A stretch of 64,000 nucleotides of DNA from Lachnospiraceae bacterium. Lineage in GTDB: Bacteria; Bacillota; Clostridia; Lachnospirales; Lachnospiraceae. Where the stretch lies: positions 62,001 to 126,000 of the forward strand of contig JAKSPO010000001.1 in the NCBI GenBank assembly GCA_024404675.1. The letters are read 5' to 3'. How positions within the stretch are numbered: position 1 is the stretch's first letter; the number at the start of each line of letters is the position of its first letter. Positions 28,983 through 38,527 of the stretch are shown one piece after another. The position numbers were made by a program, and so were the translations under genes. Under the pieces are notes generated by a model, which ran no database searches, was not told the origin of the DNA, and was given only the letters and a program-made list of their open reading frames with translations.

Positions 28983-29462
28983 CTACAGCTCAAGTGTAAT
29001 CTTCTGACCGGACGGTGCGAGCGCACGGCAGGTGATATTGGCAGACTTGAACATACGCTTTGCGGCAATGTTTGCCTTGGTGCCGTCGTATTTGTCGCAA
29101 TAGTAGATGACCTCGGTAATGCCGGCCTGAATCAGGGCCTTGGTGCATTCATTGCAGGGAAAGAGTGTTGTATAGACGCGTGCACCGTGCATATTCGTTC
29201 CGGTGTAATTGAGAATTGCGTTCAGCTCGGCGTGGCATACATAATAATATTTGGTATCGAGCTCATCGCCTTCTCGTTCCCACGGATACTCATCATCGGA
29301 GCAGCCTCTCGGCATTCCGTTGTAGCCGACCGAAAGGATACGGTTCTCGGGGCTTACGATACAGGCACCGACGCTGGTGTTCGGATCCTTACTTCTTTGT
29401 GCGGAAAGCAGTGCAATTCCCATAAAATACTGGTCCCAGGAAAGGTAATCGGGTTTCTTCAT
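28983..29462 (-). CDS. Deoxycytidylate (dCMP) deaminase
   Basis: A 159-residue zinc enzyme that converts dCMP to dUMP for thymidylate synthesis. The zinc and catalytic residues are clear: CHAE (His77, Glu79) and PCNEC (Cys103, Cys106). The N-terminal DPNTSVGACIV block and GYNGMPRGC loop are typical of dCMP deaminases rather than cytidine deaminases. It is related to ComEB. It is a single-gene transcript between its own promoter and a strong terminator. Confidence 0.93.
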   Translation of the reverse strand: MKKPDYLSWDQYFMGIALLSAQRSKDPNTSVGACIVSPENRILSVGYNGMPRGCSDDEYPWEREGDELDTKYYYVCHAELNAILNYTGTNMHGARVYTTLFPCNECTKALIQAGITEVIYYCDKYDGTKANIAAKRMFKSANITCRALAPSGQKITLEL

Positions 29463-29494
29463 CAGACTTCCTCCGAAAAATTATTGGTAAAATC

Positions 29495-29523
29495 ATTGTA
29501 TCAATTTACAAAGAATTGTGCAA
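29495..29523 (-). promoter_or_regulatory. Promoter for dCMP deaminase
   Basis: On the minus strand TTGCAC (29523-29518), 17-bp spacer, TACAAT (29500-29495) with an upstream TGA extension. Confidence 0.6.
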
Positions 29524-29546
29524 TATCATAAAAAAAATATTGGGTG

Positions 29547-29575
29547 TTCCATTTTACACGGCCGTGTGATAAGAT
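29547..29575 (+). promoter_or_regulatory. glyA promoter with a palindrome in the spacer
   Basis: TTCCAT (29547-29552) and TAAGAT (29570-29575) are 17 bp apart. The spacer contains the perfect 12-bp palindrome ACACGGCCGTGT (29556-29567), which looks like a dimeric regulator site. The approximately 90-nt leader that follows can form a CGGAG/CTCCG hairpin (starting near 29591), but I recognise no riboswitch. Confidence 0.45.
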
Positions 29576-29668
29576 ATAAAAGATACAAAACGGAGCTTTT
29601 CCATACGTCTGTCGGAGCACTCCGCGTTGTTTCACCGATAATTTCACACAAAAGGAAGGGTAACGAAT

Positions 29669-30913
29669 ATGTATTCATTTGATGATGTTTTGAAGACAGA
29701 TCCGGAGCTCGCGGAGAGTATTACGCTTGAACTTGGCAGACAGCGTGATAACATCGAGCTGATCGCATCCGAGAACCTTGTCAGCAAGGCGGTTATGGCA
29801 GCAATGGGAAGTGTACTTACCAATAAGTATGCTGAGGGATATCCGGCACACCGTTATTATGGCGGCTGCGAGTTCGTTGATATTGCAGAGAATCTTGCAA
29901 TTGAGCGTGCGAAGAAGCTTTTCGGCTGTGAGTATGTTAACGTACAGCCGCATTCCGGTGCACAGGCTAACATGGCAGTTCAGTTTGCACTGCTTCAGCC
30001 CGGCGATACCGTTATGGGTATGAACCTTGCACACGGCGGCCATCTGACACACGGAAGCCCGGTTAACTTCTCCGGTACATATTTCAATATCGTTCCTTAC
30101 GGTGTTAACGATAACGGCTTCATCGATTACGATGAGGTGCAGAGAATTGCAGAGGAGTGCAAGCCGAAGCTGATTATCGCCGGTGCAAGTGCTTATGCAA
30201 GAAAGATTGATTTCAAGCGTTTCCGTGAGATTGCAGATTCCGTAGGCGCTTATCTGATGGTTGATATGGCTCACATCGCAGGTCTTGTTGCCGGCGGTTA
30301 TCATGAGAGCCCGATTCCTTATGCACATGTTGTTACGACGACTACGCATAAGACCCTCCGCGGACCGAGAGGCGGTATGATTCTTTCCTCACAGGCATTT
30401 GCCGATGAGCATAAGTTCAACAAGGCTGTATTCCCGGGTATTCAGGGTGGCCCTCTGATGCATGTAATTGCAGCTAAGGCTGTATGCTTCAAGGAAGCTT
30501 TGGAGCCGTCCTTCAAGGAGTACGCAGGCAATGTTATCAAGAACTGCCAGGCACTTTGCAAGGGCCTTATCAGCCGCGGCTTTGATATCGTTTCCGGTGG
30601 TACCGACAACCATCTGATGCTTGTCGACCTTCGTTCCAAGGGCATTACCGGTAAGGAAGCAGAGAAGCTTCTTGATTCCGTACATATTACCTGCAACAAG
30701 AATACTATCCCGAACGACCCTGAGAAGCCGTTCGTAACAAGCGGTGTTCGTCTCGGAACCGCAGCTGTAACAAGCCGTGGTATGAACGAGGCCGATATGG
30801 ATCAGATTGCAGAGGCAATCAGCCTTGCAATTAAGAATACCGATGAGGACAAGGCAAAGGCAGCTGCGATTGTCAAGTCTCTTACGGATAAGTATCCGCT
30901 TTACGAGGATTAA
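29669..30913 (+). CDS. glyA: Serine hydroxymethyltransferase
   Basis: PLP enzyme that turns serine and tetrahydrofolate into glycine and methylene-THF, the main one-carbon source. The 414-residue protein has HRYYGGCE near the N-terminus, [11 protein letters not shown] and the PLP lysine motif [15 protein letters not shown]-terminal [14 protein letters not shown] is present. Start ATG follows AAAGGAAGGG. It is monocistronic, with a terminator 13 bp after the stop. Confidence 0.97.
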   Translation: MYSFDDVLKTDPELAESITLELGRQRDNIELIASENLVSKAVMAAMGSVLTNKYAEGYPAHRYYGGCEFVDIAENLAIERAKKLFGCEYVNVQPHSGAQANMAVQFALLQPGDTVMGMNLAHGGHLTHGSPVNFSGTYFNIVPYGVNDNGFIDYDEVQRIAEECKPKLIIAGASAYARKIDFKRFREIADSVGAYLMVDMAHIAGLVAGGYHESPIPYAHVVTTTTHKTLRGPRGGMILSSQAFADEHKFNKAVFPGIQGGPLMHVIAAKAVCFKEALEPSFKEYAGNVIKNCQALCKGLISRGFDIVSGGTDNHLMLVDLRSKGITGKEAEKLLDSVHITCNKNTIPNDPEKPFVTSGVRLGTAAVTSRGMNEADMDQIAEAISLAIKNTDEDKAKAAAIVKSLTDKYPLYED

Positions 30914-30926
30914 TTTTAGTACCGGG

Positions 30927-30955
30927 CAGGGGTATCGCGAGATACCCCTGTTTTT
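30927..30955 (+). terminator. Intrinsic terminator after glyA
   Basis: CAGGGGTATC pairs with GATACCCCTG around GCGA, then five T residues. Confidence 0.93.
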
Positions 30956-31047
30956 CGGTAGATGCGGCGGTGGTTCTGCCGCAGGTTATGCGCCGGGAAT
31001 CTGTGGGCTCGGGCGCAGACAGGAAGTAAGACAGTTAAGGAGAATTT

Positions 31048-33108
31048 ATGGGGAAGAATGTTTACATTGCGGAAAAGCCCAGTGTAGCCAGGGAATTTGC
31101 CAAGGCTCTTAAGGAAGAGTTTAAAAACGGCGACGGCTTTATGGAAAGCAGTCAAAGTGTGGTAACCTGGTGCGTGGGTCATCTGGTTACGATGAGCTAT
31201 CCCGAGGTATACGACCCGGCGCTTAAGAGCTGGAAGCTAGAGACACTTCCGTTTCTGCCGAAGGAGTATCGCTACGAGGTTATCGACAATGTAAAAAAGC
31301 AGTTTGAAATCGTCAAAAAGCTTCTGAATCGAACGGATGTCGAGCGCATCTATGTATGCACCGACTCCGGACGTGAGGGAGAATATATATATCGTCTTGT
31401 CGACCGTATGGCCAATGTGCCTGCCGACAAGGACCGCCGCCGTGTGTGGATTGATTCGCAGACGGAGGAGGAGGTGCTTCGCGGCATTCGTGAGGCTAAG
31501 CCGCTTTCTGAATATGATAATCTTTCCGATGCTGCGTATCTTCGGGCGAAGGAAGACTATCTGATGGGAATCAATTTCTCCCGTGTGCTTACGTTAAAGT
31601 ACGGACAGACCGTTGCCGGCTATCTGCATCTTACGAAGCGCGGGGCAATCTCTGTAGGACGCGTAATGACCTGCGTTCTTGGTATGGTTGTAAGAAGAGA
31701 ACGGGAGATTCGCTCATTTGTCAAAACACCTTTTTATCGAATACTTGGTGCATTTGGCATCGATAACGGTAAGATTGAGGGCGAATGGAGAGCGGTTAAC
31801 GGCTCGAAATATTATGAGTCTCCGCTTCTTTATAAGGAGAACGGCTTCAAGAAGCGTGAGGATGCGGAGCAGTGTATTGCTTATATCGGGCAGAGTGGTC
31901 CGGAGGCAGTGATTTCAGCGCTTGAGAAGAAGACCGAGAAGAAGAATCCGCCGCTTCTTTTTAACCTTGCCGAGCTTCAGAACGAATGCTCGAGACGGTT
32001 TAAAATCAGCCCGGATCAGACGCTCAATATCGTGCAGGAGCTTTACGAGAAGAAGCTTGTTACCTATCCGAGAACCGATGCGCGTGTGCTTTCCACGGCG
32101 GTTGCCAAGGAGATCACGAAGAACCTCGGAGGACTTGCGAAGAATCCCGATTATCTGCAGTATGTGAAGGACGTGAAGTCCTTTGGCTTATTTGAAAAGA
32201 TTGCTAATACCAAATATACAGACGATAAGAAGATTACCGACCACTATGCTATCATTCCGACGGGACAGGGGCTTGAGGCACTTAATTCGGTAAGCCCTAC
32301 CGCAAAGGGAGTATATGACAGAATCGTTCGCAGATTTCTTGCGATATTCTATCCGGCAGCGGAATACCAGAAGGTTGCGATCACTCTAGAGGCGGGTACG
32401 GAAAGCTTTTTTGCGAACTTCAAGGTACTCAGTAAGCCCGGTTATCTTACTCTTTACGGCAATGAAGAGAACGATGAGGAAGAGCGGAAGAGTACGGCTT
32501 CCAAGCCTTCGAAGGGAAAGGATTCCGAGAAGGACGGGGCCGAGGAGGATAAGCCCGAGGCACAGAAGGAAGAGGTGCTCGACGCCGGTATGTTTGAAAA
32601 GGTCAGTGCGCTTCGTAAGGGCATGCGGCTTCCGATTAACGGTATGGAGATCAAGGAGGGCGAGACGAAGCCTCCGAAGCGTTATAATTCCGGCTCGTTG
32701 ATTCTTGCGATGGAGAATGCAGGACAGCTTATCGAGGACGAGGAGCTTCGTGCGCAGATTAAGGGAAGCGGTATCGGTACGAGCGCGACCCGTGCAGAGA
32801 TCCTGAATAAGCTTGTGAAGATCGGGTATCTGAACCTGAATAAGAAGACACAGATTGTGACTCCGATGAAGATGGGCGAGATGGTATATGAAATCGTTGA
32901 AGCATCGGTTCGCTCGCTTCTGAATGCGGAGCTTACCGCGAGCTGGGAGAAGGGTCTTACCGGTGTTGCGGAAGGAAATATCTCCGAGCAGGAATATATG
33001 CAGAAGCTTGAGGGCTATGTATCGAAATGGACGAACGGTGTGAAGGCGCTTAGCAATCAGGATTATCTGCTGGCCCGCTTCAGAACATTAGAACCGTTTT
33101 ACAAATAA
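31048..33108 (+). CDS. topB: DNA topoisomerase III
   Basis: Type IA topoisomerase of 686 residues that unlinks DNA through single-strand passage. The Toprim domain has EKPSVAREFA and DSGREGE (Asp106 on). The active-site tyrosine is Tyr340 in VTYPRTDARVL. GTSATRAEI is conserved. A Lys/Glu-rich insertion lies at about residues 475-515. There is no C-terminal zinc ribbon, which is common for TopB. Start ATG follows AAGGAGA. The alanine racemase follows closely. Confidence 0.93.
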   Translation: MGKNVYIAEKPSVAREFAKALKEEFKNGDGFMESSQSVVTWCVGHLVTMSYPEVYDPALKSWKLETLPFLPKEYRYEVIDNVKKQFEIVKKLLNRTDVERIYVCTDSGREGEYIYRLVDRMANVPADKDRRRVWIDSQTEEEVLRGIREAKPLSEYDNLSDAAYLRAKEDYLMGINFSRVLTLKYGQTVAGYLHLTKRGAISVGRVMTCVLGMVVRREREIRSFVKTPFYRILGAFGIDNGKIEGEWRAVNGSKYYESPLLYKENGFKKREDAEQCIAYIGQSGPEAVISALEKKTEKKNPPLLFNLAELQNECSRRFKISPDQTLNIVQELYEKKLVTYPRTDARVLSTAVAKEITKNLGGLAKNPDYLQYVKDVKSFGLFEKIANTKYTDDKKITDHYAIIPTGQGLEALNSVSPTAKGVYDRIVRRFLAIFYPAAEYQKVAITLEAGTESFFANFKVLSKPGYLTLYGNEENDEEERKSTASKPSKGKDSEKDGAEEDKPEAQKEEVLDAGMFEKVSALRKGMRLPINGMEIKEGETKPPKRYNSGSLILAMENAGQLIEDEELRAQIKGSGIGTSATRAEILNKLVKIGYLNLNKKTQIVTPMKMGEMVYEIVEASVRSLLNAELTASWEKGLTGVAEGNISEQEYMQKLEGYVSKWTNGVKALSNQDYLLARFRTLEPFYK

Positions 33109-33155
33109 AGAATTACCCGGTGGGAAGGGGCGGCTTACGGTCGCAGGAGGATGTA

Positions 33156-34277
33156 ATGGATAAGTATTACAGAAGTTATCTTACAATTGATATTTCAGCA
33201 GTGAGACGAAACCTGATGGGAGCACGTGCAAGAATCGGAGAGCGCAAGCTGCTTGCCGTTGTAAAGGCAAATGCCTACGGTCACGGTGCTGTCAGAATCA
33301 GTACCGCTGTTGAGGATATCGTTGATTATTTTGCGGTAGCATGTCTCAGTGAGGCTGTTGAGCTTCGTGAGGGAGGCGTAACAAAGCCGATTCTTGTTCT
33401 TGGCTACACCTCGCCGAAGGAGTACGGCGAACTGCTTGCATACAATATTACCGCAACGCTTTTTTCATATGAGGCAGGTGTGAAGCTTTCCGAGATGGCA
33501 ACGCTTCTCGGACTTAAGGGCAATGTACACATTGCGGTTGATACCGGAATGGGACGTATCGGTTTTCTTCCAAATGAGAACGAGGCTAAGCTTGTTTCCG
33601 ATATTGCAAAGCTTCCGGGCATTGCAGTCGAAGGCATCTTTACACATTTTTCGAAGGCTGACGAATACGATAAGACGTATACAATGGAACAGATGGAGAA
33701 GTTTGACCGCTTCTATGAGATGCTTCAAAGGCTCGGTGTTTCGATTCCGATCCGCCACTGCTTCAACAGTGCCGCCATTACAGACCTGGATGCCGAAAAA
33801 TACGAGATGGTTCGAAGCGGTATCATCACATACGGCTTGTATCCGTCCGATGAGGTCATTAAGAGAAGTATGTGCATCTTCCCCGCAATGGAATGGAAGG
33901 CGCATGTGATTCATGTAAAGACACTTCCCGCCGGCTGCGGCATCAGCTACGGCGCAACCTATGTTACAGAGCGTGAGCAGCGTATAGCAACCGTTTCGGT
34001 CGGCTACGGCGACGGCTACCCGAGATCACTGTCCGGCAAAGGACGGGTTCTCATCCATGGGCAGTATGCCCCGATTCTCGGACGTGTCTGCATGGACCAG
34101 CTGATGGTTGATGTGACGGATATTCCCGATGTTGAAATTGAGGATGTGGTAACACTTTTTGGTAAGGACGGCGAGGCAGTGATTCCCGCAGACGAGGTTG
34201 CTTCCGTCTCAGGGCGCTTCAATTACGAGCTGATCTGCGATCTTTCGACGCGTGTCAGCAGATTGTATCTTGACTAG
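33156..34277 (+). CDS. alr: Alanine racemase
   Basis: Makes D-alanine for the peptidoglycan stem. The 373-residue PLP enzyme has the Lys in VVKANAYGHG (Lys37) and the second catalytic base Tyr in GISYGATY (Tyr265), with DTGMGRIGF and VSVGYGDGYPR conserved. ATG 33156 lies 5 bp after GCAGGAGG. A longer reading from GTG 33120 would add unconserved residues across that ribosome site. It lies 47 bp downstream of topB, so co-transcription is likely. Confidence 0.95.
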   Translation: MDKYYRSYLTIDISAVRRNLMGARARIGERKLLAVVKANAYGHGAVRISTAVEDIVDYFAVACLSEAVELREGGVTKPILVLGYTSPKEYGELLAYNITATLFSYEAGVKLSEMATLLGLKGNVHIAVDTGMGRIGFLPNENEAKLVSDIAKLPGIAVEGIFTHFSKADEYDKTYTMEQMEKFDRFYEMLQRLGVSIPIRHCFNSAAITDLDAEKYEMVRSGIITYGLYPSDEVIKRSMCIFPAMEWKAHVIHVKTLPAGCGISYGATYVTEREQRIATVSVGYGDGYPRSLSGKGRVLIHGQYAPILGRVCMDQLMVDVTDIPDVEIEDVVTLFGKDGEAVIPADEVASVSGRFNYELICDLSTRVSRLYLD

Positions 34278-34297
34278 CGTAGAAGATAAGCGGGTTC

Positions 34298-34326
34298 TTG
34301 ACATTTTCCGTAAGGTGTTTTATACT
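34298..34326 (+). promoter_or_regulatory. Consensus sigma-A promoter for yicC-rpoZ
   Basis: A perfect TTGACA (34298-34303), 17-bp spacer and TATACT (34321-34326). Confidence 0.85.
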
Positions 34327-34393
34327 ATCCGATAGTGCATCATTATGTCTACAGAAAGTAAGATACGACAAGAAAGAGAAATGAGGCGATACG

Positions 34394-35272
34394 GTGATTA
34401 AAAGCATGACAGGCTTCGGCCGGTGTGAATTGAATGAGGACGGCAAGAAGATTACTGTCGAGATGAAGTCGGTCAATCACAGATATTGTGAGATTTCGCT
34501 TCGGATGCCGAAAAAGCTGAATTATTTTGAGTCGCTGATTCGAAACATCATTAAACAGTACGCTAACCGCGGTAAGATTGATGTGTTCATCTCTTATGAG
34601 GATGAGAAGGAGAATCTTTCCGGAATCCGTTACAATCGTGATGTTGCGGCTGCATATGTGGGATATATTCGCGAGATGGCTAAGGAGTTTAACCTTTCCG
34701 CTGAGATTTCCGCAGCAAGCCTTGCAAGAATGCAGGATGTTTTTGTGAACGACGAAACGACGGCTGACGAGGCGCAGCTACAGAGTCTTGTGGAGCGCGC
34801 GGTAAGCGGTGCCTGTGAGAGGTTCGTTGAGACGAGACTTGCAGAGGGCGAGCAGCTTAAGAAGGATATCTTTGGAAAGCTTGACGGCTTGCTTGAGGGT
34901 GTTTCGTTCGTAGAGGAGCGTTCTCCGAAGATTATCGAGGAGTATCGTGCGAAGCTGACTGCGAAGATCGAAGAGGTCCTCGGAGCTGCCAATGTAGATC
35001 AGAACGTGCTTGCAACCGAGCTTGTGCTTTTTGCGGACAAGATTTGTGTGGATGAGGAAACCGTTCGCTTGCGTGCACATATCAAGAATATGAAAGAGAC
35101 ACTCGGTGTTGCGTCCAACATCGGAAGAAAGCTTGACTTCATTGCTCAGGAGATGAACCGCGAAGCCAATACCATTCTTTCGAAGGCAAACGATATCGAG
35201 GTTTCCGATATAGCAATCAATCTGAAGACCGAAATCGAAAAGATTCGTGAACAGATCCAGAATATAGAATAA
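34394..35272 (+). CDS. yicC: YicC/YloC family endoribonuclease
   Basis: A 292-residue protein with the family start MIKSMTGFGR, the YicC N-domain (about 1-155) and the C-terminal DUF1732 domain with DFIAQEMNREANTILSKAND. E. coli YicC is reported as an endoribonuclease acting on small RNA. Start is GTG 34394 with GAGG 7 bp upstream, which gives the family-typical N-terminus. It is 13 bp from the omega-subunit gene. The gmk gene that usually lies between yicC and rpoZ in Firmicutes is absent. Confidence 0.92.
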   Translation: MIKSMTGFGRCELNEDGKKITVEMKSVNHRYCEISLRMPKKLNYFESLIRNIIKQYANRGKIDVFISYEDEKENLSGIRYNRDVAAAYVGYIREMAKEFNLSAEISAASLARMQDVFVNDETTADEAQLQSLVERAVSGACERFVETRLAEGEQLKKDIFGKLDGLLEGVSFVEERSPKIIEEYRAKLTAKIEEVLGAANVDQNVLATELVLFADKICVDEETVRLRAHIKNMKETLGVASNIGRKLDFIAQEMNREANTILSKANDIEVSDIAINLKTEIEKIREQIQNIE

Positions 35273-35285
35273 AGGAGATACCAGT

Positions 35286-35654
35286 ATGATTCATCCGTCT
35301 TATACCGATTTGATGAGAGTTGTTAACAGTAATGTTGAGGAGGGAGAGGAGCCGCTTGTAAACAGCCGTTACTCCATCGTTCTTGCTACCGCTAAGCGTG
35401 CAAGACAGATTATTAAGGGTTCCAAGCCGTTGGTAGATCCTAAGGTGAATAAGCCGCTCTCCATCGCTGTTCAGGAGGTTTACGAGGGCAAGGTTAAGAT
35501 CCTTCCCGACGAGTCCGGTAAGGATGACGAGGTTAAGGCAATCTACGATAACAACTATGCAAGCTTTGCTGAGATCGAGGAGCTTGGTGAGAACGAGTCT
35601 GAGTCCGAGAACGAGAACGAGGACGGCGAGGACGAGGAGAAGACTGAGGAGTAA
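35286..35654 (+). CDS. rpoZ: RNA polymerase omega subunit
   Basis: A 122-residue small subunit that helps fold beta prime. The conserved block NSRYSIVLATAKRARQI is present, followed by PLSIAVQEVYEGKVKI. The last 35 residues are an Asp/Glu/Asn/Ser-rich acidic tail, longer than in most omegas and probably disordered. It ends the yicC transcript at a strong terminator. Confidence 0.88.
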   Translation: MIHPSYTDLMRVVNSNVEEGEEPLVNSRYSIVLATAKRARQIIKGSKPLVDPKVNKPLSIAVQEVYEGKVKILPDESGKDDEVKAIYDNNYASFAEIEELGENESESENENEDGEDEEKTEE

Positions 35655-35685
35655 TATCCTCGAAGTCTTTGATTGAAACCTTACG

Positions 35686-35725
35686 GGAGCATGAAGATGA
35701 GCGATCATCTTTCATGCTCCTTTTT
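35686..35725 (+). terminator. Intrinsic terminator after rpoZ
   Basis: A near-perfect 15-bp stem (GGAGCATGAAGATGA against ATCATCTTTCATGCTCC with a bulge), then five T residues. Confidence 0.9.
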
Positions 35726-35788
35726 CATTGTGTTGCAAGTGTTTGTGTTCTTTTATATCGATGCGTGATTTCATGGTCTCAACTGAGA

Positions 35789-35920
35789 AGTGATACCAGA
35801 TGTCGGCTTCTTGGAATTCAGTACCACGAATTCGGCCGGGGAGTGGTACTAAACATCGATTTCTTAGAATTCAGTACCACGGATTCGGCCGGGGAAGGGT
35901 GGTAGTGTCGATTTTATGCA
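35789..35920 (+). repeat. 53-bp tandem repeat, about 2.4 copies, with internal inverted repeats
   Basis: Copies start near 35789, 35842 and 35896 (partial). Each has an AGTGGTACTAAACATCGA-like head, TTCTTAGAATTCAGTACCAC in the middle and GGATTCGGCCGGGGA at the end. AGTACCAC of one copy (35820-35827) is the inverse of GTGGTACT (35843-35850) in the next, so hairpins can form across copies. There is no reading frame. It lies between rpoZ and gapA; its role is unknown. Confidence 0.8.
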
Positions 35921-36063
35921 TCGTATTCCTCCTACGTCGCTCTTTTCCTTTGGAACTTGCGCTTCATTTTTGGAAAATGTGACATAGAGTTGTCTTTTCC
36001 GATACTTTTCTTTTGATAAAATGGAGAATTTACGAAGTAATGATGAATTTATAAAAGTTTCTC

Positions 36064-36092
36064 TTGAATTTTTCTTCGGTATTAAGTACAAT
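36064..36092 (+). promoter_or_regulatory. Promoter for gapA
   Basis: TTGAAT (36064-36069), 17-bp spacer, TACAAT (36087-36092). Confidence 0.65.
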
Positions 36093-36155
36093 ATTTTTGG
36101 ATTTTAAGATATTTCTTAAAAATACATATTTATAATTCTTAGGAGGAACAAAATC

Positions 36156-37157
36156 ATGGCAGTTAAAGTTGCAATTAATGGTTTTGGACGTATTGGACGT
36201 CTTGCATTCAGACAGATGTTCGGTGCAGAAGGCTACGAAGTAGTAGCAATCAACGATTTGACAAGCCCTAAGATGCTTGCTCATCTGTTGAAGTATGACT
36301 CTGCTCAGGGTAAGTATGCTCTTGCAGACAAGGTTAGCGCTGGTGAGGATTCCATCACTGTTGATGGCAAGACCATCAAGATCTACGCTGAGAAGGACGC
36401 TAAGGATCTTCCTTGGGGCGCTCTTGATGTAGACGTAGTACTTGAGTGTACCGGTTTCTACACCTCTAAGGATAAGGCTTCTGCTCATATCGCAGCAGGC
36501 GCTAAGAAGGTTGTTATTTCCGCTCCGGCTGGTAACGATCTTCCTACCATCGTTTACAATGTAAACCACACCACACTTACTAAGGAAGACACCATCATTT
36601 CCGCTGCTTCCTGTACCACCAACTGCCTTGCTCCTATGGCTAAGGCTCTTAACGACCTCGCTGGTATCAAGTCCGGTATCATGAGCACCATTCATGCTTA
36701 CACCGGTGACCAGATGATCCTTGACGGTCCTCAGAGAAAGGGTGACCTTAGAAGATCTCGTGCAGGCGCTGTTAACATCGTTCCTAACTCCACCGGTGCT
36801 GCTAAGGCTATCGGTCTTGTAATTCCTGAGTTGAACGGTAAGCTTATCGGTTCCGCACAGCGTGTTCCTACTCCTACCGGTTCCACCACTATCCTGGTTG
36901 CTACCGTTGAGAAGAGCGTTACCAAGGATGAGATCAATGCTGCTATGAAGGCTGCTGCTACCGAGTCCTTCGGTTACAACGAGGACGAGATCGTATCCAG
37001 CGATATCATCGGTATGACCTTTGGTTCCCTGTTCGATGCTACTCAGACCATGGTTGGTGCTGATAACCTTGTTCAGGTTGTATCCTGGTATGACAATGAG
37101 AACTCTTACGTAAGCCAGATGGTTCGTACCATTAAGTACTTCGCTGAGTTGGCATAA
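36156..37157 (+). CDS. gapA: Glyceraldehyde-3-phosphate dehydrogenase
   Basis: Glycolytic NAD-dependent enzyme of 333 residues. [14 protein letters not shown] is the NAD-binding loop, [10 protein letters not shown] carries the catalytic Cys, and SWYDNENSY is near the C-terminus. Codon choice is strongly biased, as expected for a highly expressed gene. Start ATG follows TAGGAGGAAC. It is followed by a hairpin and pgk. Confidence 0.97.
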   Translation: MAVKVAINGFGRIGRLAFRQMFGAEGYEVVAINDLTSPKMLAHLLKYDSAQGKYALADKVSAGEDSITVDGKTIKIYAEKDAKDLPWGALDVDVVLECTGFYTSKDKASAHIAAGAKKVVISAPAGNDLPTIVYNVNHTTLTKEDTIISAASCTTNCLAPMAKALNDLAGIKSGIMSTIHAYTGDQMILDGPQRKGDLRRSRAGAVNIVPNSTGAAKAIGLVIPELNGKLIGSAQRVPTPTGSTTILVATVEKSVTKDEINAAMKAAATESFGYNEDEIVSSDIIGMTFGSLFDATQTMVGADNLVQVVSWYDNENSYVSQMVRTIKYFAELA

Positions 37158-37178
37158 TTGTCTTTTTGACGACCTTTA

Positions 37179-37212
37179 GGGTCCGGTCTGTGGACCGGAC
37201 CCTTATTTTTTT
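37179..37212 (+). terminator. Terminator or attenuator between gapA and pgk
   Basis: GGGTCCGGT pairs with ACCGGACCC, then TTATTTTTTT. Because pgk follows within 20 bp with no clear promoter, it probably lets some transcription through and sets a higher gapA level. Confidence 0.85.
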
Positions 37213-37230
37213 ACACAGGAGGATGAAAAG

Positions 37231-38463
37231 ATGTCTTTGAATAAGAAATCCGTTGATGATTTTAATGCAAAGGGCAAGAGAGTACTCGTTCGTTGCGATT
37301 TCAACGTTCCGCTTAAGAACGGTGAGATCACCGATGAGACTCGTATCGTTGCTGCACTTCCTACCATTAACAAGCTTTTGAATGATGGCGCAAAGGTTAT
37401 TCTTTGCTCTCACCTTGGTAAGGTTAAGGAAGGCCCCAATGAGAAGGAGAGCCTTGCACCTGTTGCTGTAAGACTTGCTGAGAAGCTTGGCAAGCCCGTA
37501 AATTTCGTTGCTGATTACAGTGTTACCGGTGAGGCTGCTACCGCAGCTGTTACTGCTATGAAGGACGGCGATGTTGTTCTTCTTCAGAACACTCGTTTCC
37601 GCGGCGAGGAAGAGACCAAGCCCAACAAGGCAGGCGAGAAGTTTGCTGAGGAGCTTGCAGAGCTCGCAGATGATTATGTATGTGATGCATTTGGTTCCGC
37701 ACACAGAGCACACGCTTCCGTTGCAGTTGTAACCAAGTACATTAAGGCTAAGGGCGGCAACTGTGCAGTTGGCTACCTTATGCAGAAGGAAATCAACTTC
37801 CTTGGCAATGCTGTTGAGAATCCGGTACGTCCTTTCGTAGCAATTCTCGGTGGTGCTAAGGTTGCTGATAAGCTGAATGTTATTAATAACCTTCTTGAGA
37901 AGTGTGATACCCTCATCATCGGTGGTGGTATGGCATTTACCTTCCTGAAGGCTCAGGGCTATGAGATTGGTAACTCTCTTGTAGACGATGAGAAGCTTGA
38001 CTACTGTAAGGAGATGATGGACAAGGCTAAGGCTCTTGGTAAGAACCTTCTTCTTCCTATCGATACCGGTGTTGCTGCAGGCTTCCCGAACCCGATCGAT
38101 GCTCCGATCGATGTAACCTATGTTGATTCCGATAAGATCCCGGCTGATATGGAAGGTCTTGATATCGGACCTAAGACTCGTGAGCTCTTCGCAAATGCAG
38201 CTAAGGCTGCTAAGACCGTTGTTTGGAACGGACCGATGGGCGTATTCGAGAACCCTGTTCTTGCAAAGGGTACCATCGCTGTTGCTCAGGCACTTGCTGA
38301 GGCAGAGGCTACTACCATTATCGGTGGTGGTGATTCCGCAGCTGCTTGCAACCAGCTTGGTTTCGCTGACAAGATGAGCCACATTTCTACCGGTGGCGGT
38401 GCTTCCCTTGAGTTCCTTGAGGGTAAGGGTCTTCCCGGTGTAGATGCTGCTGACAATCAGTAA
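37231..38463 (+). CDS. pgk: Phosphoglycerate kinase
   Basis: Glycolytic ATP-forming kinase of 410 residues. It shows VRCDFNVPL at the start, [11 protein letters not shown] and the nucleotide loop GGGDSAAA near the end. Length is close to the family norm. ATG is preceded by ACAGGAGGA. It is part of the gapA-pgk-tpiA block. Confidence 0.97.
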   Translation: MSLNKKSVDDFNAKGKRVLVRCDFNVPLKNGEITDETRIVAALPTINKLLNDGAKVILCSHLGKVKEGPNEKESLAPVAVRLAEKLGKPVNFVADYSVTGEAATAAVTAMKDGDVVLLQNTRFRGEEETKPNKAGEKFAEELAELADDYVCDAFGSAHRAHASVAVVTKYIKAKGGNCAVGYLMQKEINFLGNAVENPVRPFVAILGGAKVADKLNVINNLLEKCDTLIIGGGMAFTFLKAQGYEIGNSLVDDEKLDYCKEMMDKAKALGKNLLLPIDTGVAAGFPNPIDAPIDVTYVDSDKIPADMEGLDIGPKTRELFANAAKAAKTVVWNGPMGVFENPVLAKGTIAVAQALAEAEATTIIGGGDSAAACNQLGFADKMSHISTGGGASLEFLEGKGLPGVDAADNQ

Positions 38464-38468
38464 TTAAG

Positions 38469-38498
38469 AATTCCGGGTACCCTTTCGTACCCGGAATT
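38469..38498 (+). terminator. Intercistronic hairpin between pgk and tpiA
   Basis: A perfect 12-bp stem (AATTCCGGGTAC with GTACCCGGAATT) around CCTTTC. It lacks a T-tract, so it is more likely an mRNA-stabilising or processing hairpin than a full terminator. Confidence 0.6.
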
Positions 38499-38527
38499 TA
38501 TCATAACAATCAAAGGAGACTATGATT

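Noticed and set aside
29580..29668. Folate (THF) riboswitch upstream of glyA
   Set aside because: A CGGAG/CTCCG hairpin exists, but I could not match the conserved riboswitch core.
35789..35920. CRISPR-like or riboswitch element
   Set aside because: Only about 2.4 direct units with no spacers; no aptamer core is visible.
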